A DNA stretch of 64,000 bases from the NCBI RefSeq assembly GCF_002741015.1, contig NZ_CP016619.1:496001-560000 (forward strand). The letters are read 5' to 3'. This document shows, one piece after another, positions 8,622-17,429 of this stretch. Origin of the DNA: Microvirga ossetica. Its GTDB lineage: Bacteria > Pseudomonadota > Alphaproteobacteria > Rhizobiales > Beijerinckiaceae. Below the pieces are notes generated by a model. The model worked only from the letters and a program-made list of their open reading frames with translations. It had not been told where the DNA came from and did not search any database. The translations under genes and the position numbers were made by a program. Every line of letters begins with the position of its first letter. The first letter of the stretch is position 1.

Positions 8622-9372
8622 GCTGGAGCGCACGACCCGGCGCGTGGCCTTGACGACCGTCGGACGGGAGTTCCTACCGCTTGTCCGACGGATGCTCGAC
8701 GAGTTCGACTCGTCGCTGTTCGCGATGCGGGATGTCGGCAGACAACGGCGGGGTTTGATCTCGCTCGCTTGTGTGCCGACGGCGGCGTTTTACTTCCTGC
8801 CGTCTGTCATCGCACGGTTCAACGAGCAGTACCCGAACATCCGCTTCAGGATCCTGGACCTGTCCGCGAACGAGGGCTTGGAGAGCGTGGCACGTGGCGA
8901 GGTCGAGTTCGGCATCAACCTTCTCGGCTCGTCTGATCCGGAGCTGTCGTTCGAGCCCCTGATCGAGGATCCCTTTGTCCTGGCTTGCCGACGGGACCAC
9001 CCGCTGGCCCAACGGGACGTTGTCGCGTGGTCGGATCTCGAGGGCCAGCCGCTTGTGGCCGTGAGCCGGACCAGCGGCAACCGCATCATGCTGGATGCAG
9101 CACTCGTGCGAGCCGGTGTAAGCCTGAGTTGGTCCTATGAGGTGACCCACCTGTCGACATCCCTGGGTCTCGTGGAGGCTGGGCTCGGCATCTCGGTCCT
9201 GCCGAAGCTCGCAACACCCCAGGGAGATCATCCCATCATCGTCACGCGACCGATCCGGAACCCGGAAGTGTCACGCACGATCGGTGTGGTGCGCCGGCGT
9301 GGCGGCCGCCTGGCGCCCGCTGCCGAGCGTTTTCTCGAGATGCTCCTGGGCACGTGGAAGGACGCGACCTAG
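8622..9372 (+). pseudogene. LysR-family regulator lacking its DNA-binding domain
   Basis: About 250 residues of a LysR-type protein that begin at ERTTRRVALTTVGREFLP, which corresponds to the end of the linker helix. The substrate-binding domain (residues about 35-245) is complete: RGLISLACVPTAAFYFLP, DLSANEGLESVARGEVEFGI, PLVAVSRTSGNRIMLDAAL, LVEAGLGISVLPKLA. The N-terminal winged helix of about 55 residues is missing and the IS6 right end is fused directly to the gene. A GTG at 8617 inside the insertion sequence keeps a frame open, but without a DNA-binding domain it cannot be a normal regulator. Confidence 0.85.
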
Positions 9373-9890
9373 CGCAGGAGCCAAATCGAAATGCACGGCT
9401 CTTTCAGCCCGTTGGAGCCGGATGGTCTGCGAGGACCGCGCATAACCCTGCCAGTTAGTACATTCCAACAGGGTTGGTCATACTGACCCGGCACGTGTCG
9501 GCGTGATGTGTCGGTGAGACGTGACACATGTCCACGATGGTTCCCCGCCGTGCGGATGCTCCCAAACGTGCAAGGCCAACTCCCGGCCGTAGGGAAGCCA
9601 TCATCCGTCTACGATCCGGAAGGGCCGCTTGTGGCACGACGCGGAAGTAGAGCTGACTTCTGCAATGTGACGATAAATTGCCGTTCAAAGGGTCACCCTT
9701 ATGGATCACCTCTGACCGAAAGCGGGCCTCGTTTGTCTCGACGCTTCCCGACCTCTCGACGCAAATATGGGTGAGAAGGGAAGTGGAAACGTCTTGGCGC
9801 GAACTCCCAGCCTATGCGGCAACTCCACCGGGCGGGTTTTGAGGCACCGACTGTCCGGACACTTCGGATTATGCCGCTTGGTGGAGCCGT
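9373..9890. other. Gene-free region between LysR fragment and cluster A
   Basis: About 520 bases. Short open frames are present, none convincing. A segment near 9490-9540 is rich in imperfect inverted TGTC/GACA motifs and may be old insertion-sequence end debris; I could not match it to a family. Confidence 0.4.
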
Positions 9891-10672
9891 TCAAATCGAC
9901 CTAGTGGCACCACCATCGACGCGAAGTTTCGTCCCAGTCACATAGGATGCGCGTGCGGATGCCAGGAAGACGACTGCGTCGGCAAATTCCTCCGGGCGGC
10001 CGTAGCGGCCCATGGTGATCGACGCAGCAGATTCCGCGACAATCTCGGAGACATCGCGACCGGCTCGTTGAGCGGCGCTCGCATCGAGGTCATCGGAACG
10101 CTTGGTATGAATCCGTCCCGGCAGAACCACGTTGACCGTGACGCCGTTCTTGGCGACTTCCGTCGCAAGCGTCTTTGACCATCCGATGAGTGCCGAGCGG
10201 ATACCGTTGGATAGGGCTAGGCGCGGGATCGGTTGCTCGACGCCTGATGAAGCAATGGAGATCACCCGGCCCGAGCCTCGCAGCTGCATCGGCGGCAGCA
10301 GGGCGCCGGTCAGATGAAAGATGTTGGCAGCTATTGTCTCGAACTGGCGAAGCCAATCGCTGCGCCTGGCTTCGAGTGCGGGTGCCGGTGCCGGGCTCCC
10401 GTGTTGTTGACGAGAATGTCGACGCCTCCCGTTTCCAGGAGCGCTGCTATGGCCGTGTCGACGCTGCCGATTTCCGACATGTCGATCGCGTGCGGAATGA
10501 CCCGCCCTGCCGATTGCGGCAAGGTTGCGGCCCATTCGACAATCGCATCCCGGTTGCGGGCAGCGGCATGAACCTCGACACCTTCAAGCGCGAGTGCCCG
10601 AGCAACGGCCGCACCGAGCCCACGGCTTGCTCTGAGCACCAACGCTTTTCTGTTCTGCAATCCGAGGTCAAT
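9891..10672 (-). pseudogene. SDR-family oxidoreductase, frameshifted and without normal start codon (paralogue of the gene at 39502)
   Basis: The minus strand encodes an SDR almost colinear with the intact 261-residue protein at 39502-40287. The N-terminal part reads ALVLRASRGLGAAVARALAL (the Rossmann glycine motif is altered, GASRGLG becoming RASRGLG) to GGVDILVNNTG. The rest, from SPAPAPALEARRSDWLRQF through IASSGVEQPIPRLALSNGIR to VTGTKLRVDGGATRSI, is in another frame, so one base is missing near 10385. The position of the paralogue's ATG is ATT here (10670-10672). Catalytic-type Ser and downstream region are kept. It was probably the last gene of the cluster A operon, now inactive unless there is a sequencing error. 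Confidence 0.8.
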
Positions 10673-11601
10673 CAGCTTAGCTCCTCCAAACGCTTGGTCT
10701 GGCGTGCAATTAAGCGTTCGATCTCTGCGATGTCGTTGCGAGACAGCACGCCACTGGGTTTGCGTAAAGCGGGTGAGGCAATCGCTCCGCGCTTGGCCAT
10801 GATGTATTTGCGGATCGACAGGCCAAGGCCCGGCTGCTGTTCATAGCGAGCGAGCGGTAGATAGGCGTCGAACAGGTCTTGGGCCCTTTCAGGATCGCCC
10901 GCATTGTAATGCTGTACGACGTCACGCATCATCTCAGGATAGGCAAAGCCCGTCATGGCGCCATCCGCACCGCGGCCTATTTCCTCGGGCAGGAACATGC
11001 CGCCGTTGCCGCACAGAATGGAGATGCGCCGACTGCCAGACTTCGCGGCCATTGCGCGGAGCGCCGTGATCTTCGCAAGCCCAGGCCAGTCTTCATGCTT
11101 GAGGCAAACGCATGTGGGGATCTGCTCGATGACGGCCTGGATGACCGAAACTGGGATGGTGACGCTCGTTGCCAGCGGAAAATCCTGCAGGACGAAGGGT
11201 GTCTTGCCGATGAACTCGGCAGCCTGTTTGTAATAGTTGAGTATGGGCTGATCGTTGCGCAGAGAGGATGGCGGCGCGATCATGACGCCAGAGGCGCCAT
11301 CGTCCATCACCATCTCGGTCAGGGCCTTCATCTGGGCGAAGCCCGGCGATGACACGCCTGCGACGACGGGAACGCGGTCGTTCACCCGCTTCAGGATGCG
11401 CCGAACATAGGTCTGGGATTCCTCGATGGTGAGCTTCTGCGCCTCGCCCATCATGCCGAGCACGGTCAGGCCGGTTGCGCCGCGCTCGAGATAGAAATCG
11501 ACCATGCGGTCCGTGCTCTCGAGATCGAGCGCGCCATTCTCGGTGAACGGCGTGAGGGCGATCACATAGACGCCCTTGGCGTCCTCGGTCAGTCTGGGCA
11601 T
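10672..11601 (-). CDS. DapA-like (dihydrodipicolinate synthase family) aldolase/lyase
   Basis: 309 residues from ATG 11601, with AAGGAGG six bases upstream; an ATG at 11616 lies before that site and is rejected. It is a (beta/alpha)8 Schiff-base aldolase of the DapA/NanA superfamily: KGVYVIALTPFTENGALD, GLTVLGMMGEAQKLT, GVMIAPPSSLRND, and the Schiff-base Lys in CVCLKHEDWPG. The Thr-Thr-Gly-Glu motif of DapA is GMMGE here, and the Tyr of YNxP is replaced (VLQDFPL), so classical DapA chemistry is unlikely. About two-thirds identical by eye to the protein at 38576. Both sit next to an SDR, which suggests a shared step such as retro-aldol or hydration chemistry on a breakdown intermediate. Substrate unknown. 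Confidence 0.85.
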   Translation of the reverse strand: MPRLTEDAKGVYVIALTPFTENGALDLESTDRMVDFYLERGATGLTVLGMMGEAQKLTIEESQTYVRRILKRVNDRVPVVAGVSSPGFAQMKALTEMVMDDGASGVMIAPPSSLRNDQPILNYYKQAAEFIGKTPFVLQDFPLATSVTIPVSVIQAVIEQIPTCVCLKHEDWPGLAKITALRAMAAKSGSRRISILCGNGGMFLPEEIGRGADGAMTGFAYPEMMRDVVQHYNAGDPERAQDLFDAYLPLARYEQQPGLGLSIRKYIMAKRGAIASPALRKPSGVLSRNDIAEIERLIARQTKRLEELS

Positions 11602-11612
11602 TCCTGCCTCCT

Positions 11613-13058
11613 TCATGGTGTCGGATAACGGCTCTGGCCAAAAAACCCATCCGGCTGGCCGATCATTGGCCGGAGTCCCATACGCTCTACCAGCGCTTCG
11701 GCCTCACGATTGGCCTCATCGATCACGGCACGGGTGTTGGTGCGCGGCGGCTGGCCGCCTTCCAGAAGCACCTCGCCGTCGATGATGACAGTGTCGACAT
11801 CGTTGCCGTTGGCGAAATAGACCAGATGGAACGCCGGCATATGGAAGGGCGCAAGATGCGGCCGGGCCATATCGACCAGGACGACATCCGCTTTCTTTCC
11901 TGCTTCGAGCGATCCGATCTCAGCCTCGAGACCCAGAGCGGTCGCGGCATCGATGGTCACCATCTCCAATGCCTTGCCCGGTGGCAGGACCTTCGGATCT
12001 CGGAAATGCGTGCGGTGATAGTGCATGCATTGCTGCATGTGACGGAACATGTCGCCTGAGCGGTCCGGCGCTGTGGCGTCGGAGCCGATGGCGACAACCG
12101 CGCCGGCTTCGATCAGCTCGACCGCAGGGCAGCGCCCCATGATGGACGCGATGGCGCTTGGATTATGGGCGATACGCGTGCCCGTATCAGCAACGATCCG
12201 TACCTCTTCCGGCGTGATGTCGATGGCATGCGAGAGCAGCGCGTCCGGCCCTAGAATGCCCATTGCATGGGCCCGTGTCACCGAGCCGCGCCAGTGCCCG
12301 TCCTGGGTGAACACGACACCTGCCTCGCGGGAGAGTTCGCGTACGATCTGGGTTTGATCGATGGCCAGCGCATAATCCTCCTTGCACATTTTCTCTTCAT
12401 GCTCGTTGCGGAGCACGGGAGAGAGAAGAGCAATGCGAATGCGGCCGGCGCCGTGCCACTCACGAAGCAGGGCGCGGCTGACCGCGAACTGATCTTCAAA
12501 GCCCACAGGCCGGTCGGAACGACGTCCCTCGCGCCAGGTTCCGTAGGTGCGGGGATGCGGCGGACGGGTCGGCCCCACGGCTACGACGGACCGTGTTCCT
12601 ATATCCGTCACGCCTTCACAATGAGCACGGCCATAGGCTGTATCGTCCGTGCGCATGATGGTGTCGCCGCCACCGAGTAGCGACACGCCGGTCGTCACAC
12701 CGAAATGCAGGCGCTCCAATGCCGCGAGCCTTGCTTCCGCATACCAAAATTCTGGGGTTGAGCCTGTCGTGTAGGCAGCGTTGCAGATCTCTTCCCAATG
12801 ACCGGCCTGCTCCATGCCCATGGTCTTGATCAGCCCGTGGCCAGCATGGGCATGGACGTCGATGAGACCCGGCATAACGACCTTGCCGGATGCATCGATG
12901 GTTTTAGGCGCGGTGTAGCGAGCAGCGATTTCTTCAGCGTCGCCCACCGCGACTATCCGGTCGCCGGAGATCACCACGGTACCCCGGTCGATGATCCGAC
13001 GGGCCGCGTCCATCGAGACTACCGTACCGCCGGTAACAATCAAATCAACTTGGATCAT
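11613..13058 (-). CDS. Amidohydrolase of the ATZ/TRZ (SsnA/chlorohydrolase) family
   Basis: 481 residues from ATG 13058, overlapping the upstream gene by ATGA. The family hydrolyses amino or chloro substituents and amide-like bonds on heterocycles (guanine, S-adenosylhomocysteine, triazines). Metal site: VMPGLIDVHAHAGHG near residue 68, His in LLSHAIDITPEEVRI, and the metal Asp in VAIGSDATAPDRSGDM; the HxH pair is intact here. The C-terminal beta domain includes GSLEAGKKADVVLVD. Its place between a binding-protein gene and the aldolase gene points to catabolism of an imported N-heterocycle or ureide. The exact substrate cannot be read from the sequence. Confidence 0.87.
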   Translation of the reverse strand: MIQVDLIVTGGTVVSMDAARRIIDRGTVVISGDRIVAVGDAEEIAARYTAPKTIDASGKVVMPGLIDVHAHAGHGLIKTMGMEQAGHWEEICNAAYTTGSTPEFWYAEARLAALERLHFGVTTGVSLLGGGDTIMRTDDTAYGRAHCEGVTDIGTRSVVAVGPTRPPHPRTYGTWREGRRSDRPVGFEDQFAVSRALLREWHGAGRIRIALLSPVLRNEHEEKMCKEDYALAIDQTQIVRELSREAGVVFTQDGHWRGSVTRAHAMGILGPDALLSHAIDITPEEVRIVADTGTRIAHNPSAIASIMGRCPAVELIEAGAVVAIGSDATAPDRSGDMFRHMQQCMHYHRTHFRDPKVLPPGKALEMVTIDAATALGLEAEIGSLEAGKKADVVLVDMARPHLAPFHMPAFHLVYFANGNDVDTVIIDGEVLLEGGQPPRTNTRAVIDEANREAEALVERMGLRPMIGQPDGFFGQSRYPTP

Positions 13059-14524
13059 AACTGCGACTCCCGAAGGCCAAAGGCGGGCAGGGCGGTAACG
13101 TCGAGCACACCATCCGAGCGCATCCGCCAGTTAGGACGTGATCCAGACAGTCCTGTTACCCGCAGAGGATTGTAGAGATAGAACCAGGCCGGATCGGCCT
13201 GAAGTTTTTGGTAAGCCTGACGGTAGATGTCCTCCCGCGCCGCGACGTCGGTGGTCCGCCGAGCTTCATCGAGCAACGTTTCGACTTCGCCGTTGTGAAA
13301 ACCGAGCCACCAGGAGCCCTCCACGCGGGCATCGATCTTTTCGGCCAGCACCCGGAAGGTGCTCAACGGGCTTGAGTCGAAGACGCACATGTCGCGTACC
13401 TTACTCAGCCGCACTCTGTGGGCATAAGCCTCGCGATCCTCGTGGAGATGTACGTTCAGCGATACGCCGATGGCGGATAGCTGCTCTGCGACCGCCGCCG
13501 TTAGAGCCGCGGCTTCATCGGGCAGCCGTGTCGGGCAATCGACCTCAATCACGAGGCCGTCCGCGTAGCCGGCCTCTACGATGAGGCGCCGCGCTGTCTC
13601 AAGATCCGGGCCGGCGTCGGTCGGTAGCATGCTTCCGAAGTGAACAGGGCTCACGAAGCCCGTCAGCGGTTGGGCTGCGCCATGGACGACGTTGGCGATC
13701 AGGGTCTGCCGGTCGACAGCAAGATTTAGAGCCTTCCGGATGCGGGGGTCGGCGAGGGGGCCACGCGCCGCGTTGAAGAGATAAATGATTGCCACCGGGA
13801 CCAGCGACACAATCCGCGTGAAGCCGCCATCATCCTCCAGAGCCTTGGAGGCTCGAAAGTCCAGACTGTTTGCGACCTGGGCTTTGCCCGATTGCAGCAA
13901 GGCAAGGCGCTTTGCGGCATCCGGCTCCAGCTTAAAGCAAATCGAGTCATTGGCTGGCGCAACGCCATGCCAGCCGTCAAAGCGCTGCAACCGGATTTCC
14001 TGGCCCTCGACCACATCGGTCACGCGATAGGGCCCAGTTCCGACCGGCAGTGTGGTGTCGCCGGATTCGTAACGGTCGAGCGCCGATGGAGAGACCACAT
14101 ATCCGTAGACCAGAATATCGAGCAGGTCGGCAATCGGCTTCGACAGGTGGATCTGGACCGTCAACCGGTCGGTCGCCTCGATGACGGCATCGCCGAGGTA
14201 CTGGTGCCAGACGCCGGGGGCGCCAAGGGTATGACCCTTGTCCGGACGGGCCATGCGGCGCAGGGATAGACAAACGGCTTGCGCATCGCAGGGGCTGCCA
14301 TCGTGAAAGGTCAGCCCCTCGCGCAGCGTGAAAGTCCAGTGCCGAGCATCGGCACTGACTTGCCACTCATTCGCCAACCCGGATACGAAGCCGCCAATAC
14401 GGCCATAGCGAACCAATCCGTCGAAAATCGCGTCGAAGACGGCGAGAACGTCGTTCGCGTCAGTGCAGTCATGTGGATCGTCCAGCCGAAGGCGCGGCTG
14501 GAGTATCGTGACGGTGGGGGGCAT
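13055..14524 (-). CDS. SBP_bac_5 (peptide/nickel-class) substrate-binding-like protein without signal peptide
   Basis: 489 residues from ATG 14524, which shares one base with the stop of the ATPase gene (TAATG). It has the family-5 binding protein fold: GLANEWQVSADARHWTFTLREGLTFHDGSP, PVGTGPYRVTDV, NAARGPLADPRIRKALNLAVDR. The N-terminus (MPPTVTILQPRLRLDDPHD) has no basic-hydrophobic signal, so the protein may stay in the cytoplasm or the gene may have lost its leader. The operon already has a normal exported homologue at 18486. Possible roles are a cytoplasmic ligand sensor or a decayed second binding protein; I cannot choose between them. Confidence 0.83.
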   Translation of the reverse strand: MPPTVTILQPRLRLDDPHDCTDANDVLAVFDAIFDGLVRYGRIGGFVSGLANEWQVSADARHWTFTLREGLTFHDGSPCDAQAVCLSLRRMARPDKGHTLGAPGVWHQYLGDAVIEATDRLTVQIHLSKPIADLLDILVYGYVVSPSALDRYESGDTTLPVGTGPYRVTDVVEGQEIRLQRFDGWHGVAPANDSICFKLEPDAAKRLALLQSGKAQVANSLDFRASKALEDDGGFTRIVSLVPVAIIYLFNAARGPLADPRIRKALNLAVDRQTLIANVVHGAAQPLTGFVSPVHFGSMLPTDAGPDLETARRLIVEAGYADGLVIEVDCPTRLPDEAAALTAAVAEQLSAIGVSLNVHLHEDREAYAHRVRLSKVRDMCVFDSSPLSTFRVLAEKIDARVEGSWWLGFHNGEVETLLDEARRTTDVAAREDIYRQAYQKLQADPAWFYLYNPLRVTGLSGSRPNWRMRSDGVLDVTALPAFGLRESQL

Positions 14525-15552
14525 TATGCGCTCCGAGCTGCGGATATCTGATCGTGGAGGTGACAGGCGACGGAGCTGCCGTCTGGCTGCATCTGGAGGG
14601 CAGGGCGCTCGGCAGCGCAGCGGTCGAAAGCAAGCGGGCAGCGCGTGCGGAAACAGCAGCCATGAGGGAGGCGCAGGGCGCTCGGAACCTCGCCGGTGAT
14701 CTCGATCTCCGGCTTGCGCAGGGCCTTGTCGACGGTCGGCGCGGCTGAAAGAAGGGCTTTCGTGTAGGGGTGCTTCGGCTGGTTGAACAATTGGTCCCGA
14801 CTGGCGGTCTCGACCATGAAACCGAGATACATCACGCCGATCTTGTCGGCGATATGATGCACGACCGACAGGTCATGGGAAACGAACAGGTAGGACAGGC
14901 CAAATTCGTCCCGAAGATCCATCATCAGGTTGAGAATCTGGGCCTGGATGGATACGTCGAGCGCGGAGACAGGCTCATCGGCGATGATCAGCTTCGGACG
15001 CACCGAGAGCGCCCGGGCGATGCCGATGCGCTGCCGCTGGCCGCCGGAAAACTGATGCGGGTATCGGTTCGCCTGTTCGGCGTTGAGGCCGACACGGGCG
15101 AGCAGCGCCACAGCCTCTTCCTCGAGCGCCTTACGGCTCATCGTGCGCCCGGCCTGAGCCCGCCGGGGCTCGATCACAATGTCCTTCACCCGTTGGCGGG
15201 GATCGAGGGAGGCATAGGGGTCCTGGAAAATCATCTGCAGTTTGCGCCGCACGGGACGCATCTCCCGGAAACCCAGATGCGACACATCCTCACCGTCGAC
15301 ACGGATCTCGCCGGCGGTCGGCTCGTAGATCCGCGCGATGGTCTTGGCGACGGTCGATTTACCGCAGCCCGACTCGCCCACCAGCGCCATCACCTCCCCG
15401 GGTGCTATCGACAGGTTTACGCCGTTGACCGCACGCAGGATTTTTTGAGGCGCCAGTAGCTGGCCCTTCTTGAAGCGCAGTCTTTCAAAAATGCCTCCGC
15501 TGACGGGGAAGGCCTTCACGAGGCCGCGAACCTCCAAAACGGGTGTCGTCAT
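14524..15552 (-). CDS. Dipeptide/oligopeptide-class ABC transporter ATPase (DppF/OppF type)
   Basis: 342 residues from ATG 15552, overlapping the upstream ATPase by ATGA. Walker A is GESGCGKST, the signature FSGGQRQRIGIARAL, Walker B LIIADEPVSALD, and the H-loop FVSHDLSVV. The C-terminal extension has the cysteine cluster CCFRTRCPLAFDRC that marks Dpp/Opp ATPases and can bind an Fe-S cluster. It pairs with the ATPase at 15549-16529 to drive the two permeases. Confidence 0.92.
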   Translation of the reverse strand: MTTPVLEVRGLVKAFPVSGGIFERLRFKKGQLLAPQKILRAVNGVNLSIAPGEVMALVGESGCGKSTVAKTIARIYEPTAGEIRVDGEDVSHLGFREMRPVRRKLQMIFQDPYASLDPRQRVKDIVIEPRRAQAGRTMSRKALEEEAVALLARVGLNAEQANRYPHQFSGGQRQRIGIARALSVRPKLIIADEPVSALDVSIQAQILNLMMDLRDEFGLSYLFVSHDLSVVHHIADKIGVMYLGFMVETASRDQLFNQPKHPYTKALLSAAPTVDKALRKPEIEITGEVPSALRLPHGCCFRTRCPLAFDRCAAERPALQMQPDGSSVACHLHDQISAARSA

Positions 15553-16529
15553 GCCTCGGTCTCCTCAAGTGGAAAATGGCAGGCGGCGTCAAGCGTCTGC
15601 CGAACCGGGGCGAGCTCCGGCGTCTTTTCCGCGCAGAGCGGTCGCGCGCGGAAGCAGCGCTCCCGAAAGCTGCAGCCTATGCCGAGTTTGCGGATATCGG
15701 GTACTGTGCCGGGGATTTGCCGTAATCGATGCTGGCGATCCGTGATGCGGGGAATGCTGTCCAGCAGGCCACGGGTATACGGATGGGCCGGGTGGGTGAT
15801 CACATCTTCCGTGCGCCCGCGCTCGACCACCCTGCCACAATAGAGCACCACGATCCGGTCGGCCATTTCTGACACCACGGCGAGGTCGTGGGTGACGAGG
15901 ATCATCGCGGCTCCCCGCTCGGCGATCTGGCGACGCATCAATTTGAGGATCTGCGACTGCACGGTCACGTCCAGCGCCGTGGTCGGCTCGTCCGCGATGA
16001 TCAGCCGTGAGCCGGCCAGCAAAGCTATGGCGATCACGACACGCTGACGCATGCCTCCGGAGAACTGGTGGGGATAGGCATCGAGCCGGCTTTCCGCCTC
16101 GGAAATTCCAACGTCCTCCAGCATGCGGATGCAGCGGGCTCGACGGGCGGGTTCGTCGAGATCGGTATGGAGTTGGAGCATCTCGTCCATCTGGCGCCCG
16201 ATGGTGTAGACCGGGTTGAGGGACGTCATCGGATCCTGGAACACCATGGCGATTTCGCCACCGCGCACCGAGCGAATCTCATCCTCGCTCTTCTTGGTGA
16301 GATCCTCGCCGTCGAAAAGGATTTCGCCTGCCTCGATGCGGCCGGGCGGATCGATCAGCCGCAGGATCGAGAAGCCGATCACCGACTTTCCGCCACCGGA
16401 CTCACCGACAAGGCCGACGACCTCGCCCTTCCTCACGTCGAAGCTCACGCCATCGACCGCCTTCACCAGGCCGCCAAAGGTGTGGAAATGGGTTTTCAGA
16501 CCACGGATATCGAGCAGCATCTCACTCAT
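15549..16529 (-). CDS. Dipeptide/oligopeptide-class ABC transporter ATPase (DppD/OppD type)
   Basis: 326 residues from ATG 16529, where AAGAGA gives a modest ribosome-binding site; the open frame extends much further upstream, but that part overlaps the permease gene and is not protein-like. Walker A is GESGGGKSV (Gly for the more usual Ser/Cys in the middle), signature FSGGMRQRVVIAIAL, Walker B LIIADEPTTALD, H-loop LVTHDLAVV, and the C-terminal Cys cluster GCSFRERCFRARPLC. It forms the ATPase heterodimer with its downstream neighbour. Confidence 0.92.
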   Translation of the reverse strand: MSEMLLDIRGLKTHFHTFGGLVKAVDGVSFDVRKGEVVGLVGESGGGKSVIGFSILRLIDPPGRIEAGEILFDGEDLTKKSEDEIRSVRGGEIAMVFQDPMTSLNPVYTIGRQMDEMLQLHTDLDEPARRARCIRMLEDVGISEAESRLDAYPHQFSGGMRQRVVIAIALLAGSRLIIADEPTTALDVTVQSQILKLMRRQIAERGAAMILVTHDLAVVSEMADRIVVLYCGRVVERGRTEDVITHPAHPYTRGLLDSIPRITDRQHRLRQIPGTVPDIRKLGIGCSFRERCFRARPLCAEKTPELAPVRQTLDAACHFPLEETEA

Positions 16530-16549
16530 CGCGCATCTCTTTTCATGAT

Positions 16550-17422
16550 TCACCGCAGACGGGGATTGAGTTCGTCGCGCAGGAAATCGCCGAACAAGTT
16601 GATGCCGAAGACGAGGAACATGATGAACAGGCCAGGAAAGGCAGAGGTCCACCAGATCCCGGAGAGCAGGACGTCGAAACCTTCCTTCACCAACAATCCC
16701 AACGAAGGTTCGGTAATCGGCACGCCGACGCCGAGGAAGCTCAGCGAGGCTTCGATGAGAATGAAGGTACCGACCTGGATGGTGGACACCACGATGAGAG
16801 GCGTCATGACGTTGGGAAGGACGTGGCGTACGATAATCTGCAGATCGCCGAGCCCCGCGACGCGGGCGGCCTGGATGTATTCCTTCTGGATTTCGCTCAA
16901 TGTGGATCCCCGAACCGTGCGGGCATAGACCACCCAGCCAACGGCCGTCAGGGCAATCAAGACCATGACGATCCCCGTGCCGAAGGCCGACATGAGGAAT
17001 AGTGCGATCAGCATCGACGGGAACGAGAGCTGGATGTCGGCGATGCGCATGATCACGCTGTCCACCGTGCCGCCATAATATCCCGACAGCAATCCAAGCG
17101 TCGTTCCGATCGTGCACGATAAGGCCATGGCGGTGAGGCCGATGAATGCGGAGATGCGCGCGCCGTAAACGATAGAGGCCAGAACGTCTCGACCCTGGCC
17201 GTCCGTTCCGAGAAGGTAGCGACCGTCACCCCCCTCCAGCCAGACCGGCGGCTTGAAGCTGTCCATCAGCTCAAGCTGCGACACATCATAGGGGTCCTGG
17301 AGCACGAGCAGCGGGCCCAGAATGGCCATGAGGGCGAAAACGACCAGCAGGGCACTTCCGAGGATCGCCGGAAGGTTTCTGCGGTAGTTGAAGACGAATT
17401 CCGAGGAGAGGAACCGGGTCAT
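16550..17422 (-). CDS. Dpp/Opp-class ABC permease (DppC type)
   Basis: 290 residues with an N-terminal membrane segment (AILGSALLVVFALMAILGP) and five further hydrophobic segments. It has the DppC marker YLLGTDGQGRDVLASIVYGAR and the EAA loop YIQAARVAGLGDLQIIVRHVLPN, which contacts the ATPases. It lies 7 bases after the DppB-type gene and 20 bases before the ATPase gene, in one operon. Confidence 0.92.
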   Translation of the reverse strand: MTRFLSSEFVFNYRRNLPAILGSALLVVFALMAILGPLLVLQDPYDVSQLELMDSFKPPVWLEGGDGRYLLGTDGQGRDVLASIVYGARISAFIGLTAMALSCTIGTTLGLLSGYYGGTVDSVIMRIADIQLSFPSMLIALFLMSAFGTGIVMVLIALTAVGWVVYARTVRGSTLSEIQKEYIQAARVAGLGDLQIIVRHVLPNVMTPLIVVSTIQVGTFILIEASLSFLGVGVPITEPSLGLLVKEGFDVLLSGIWWTSAFPGLFIMFLVFGINLFGDFLRDELNPRLR

Positions 17423-17429
17423 GTCGTCC

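Noticed and set aside
16530..17117. N-terminal extension of the DppD-type ATPase
   Set aside because: Overlaps the permease gene and is rich in Arg/His without family similarity; the ATG at 16529 fits the family.
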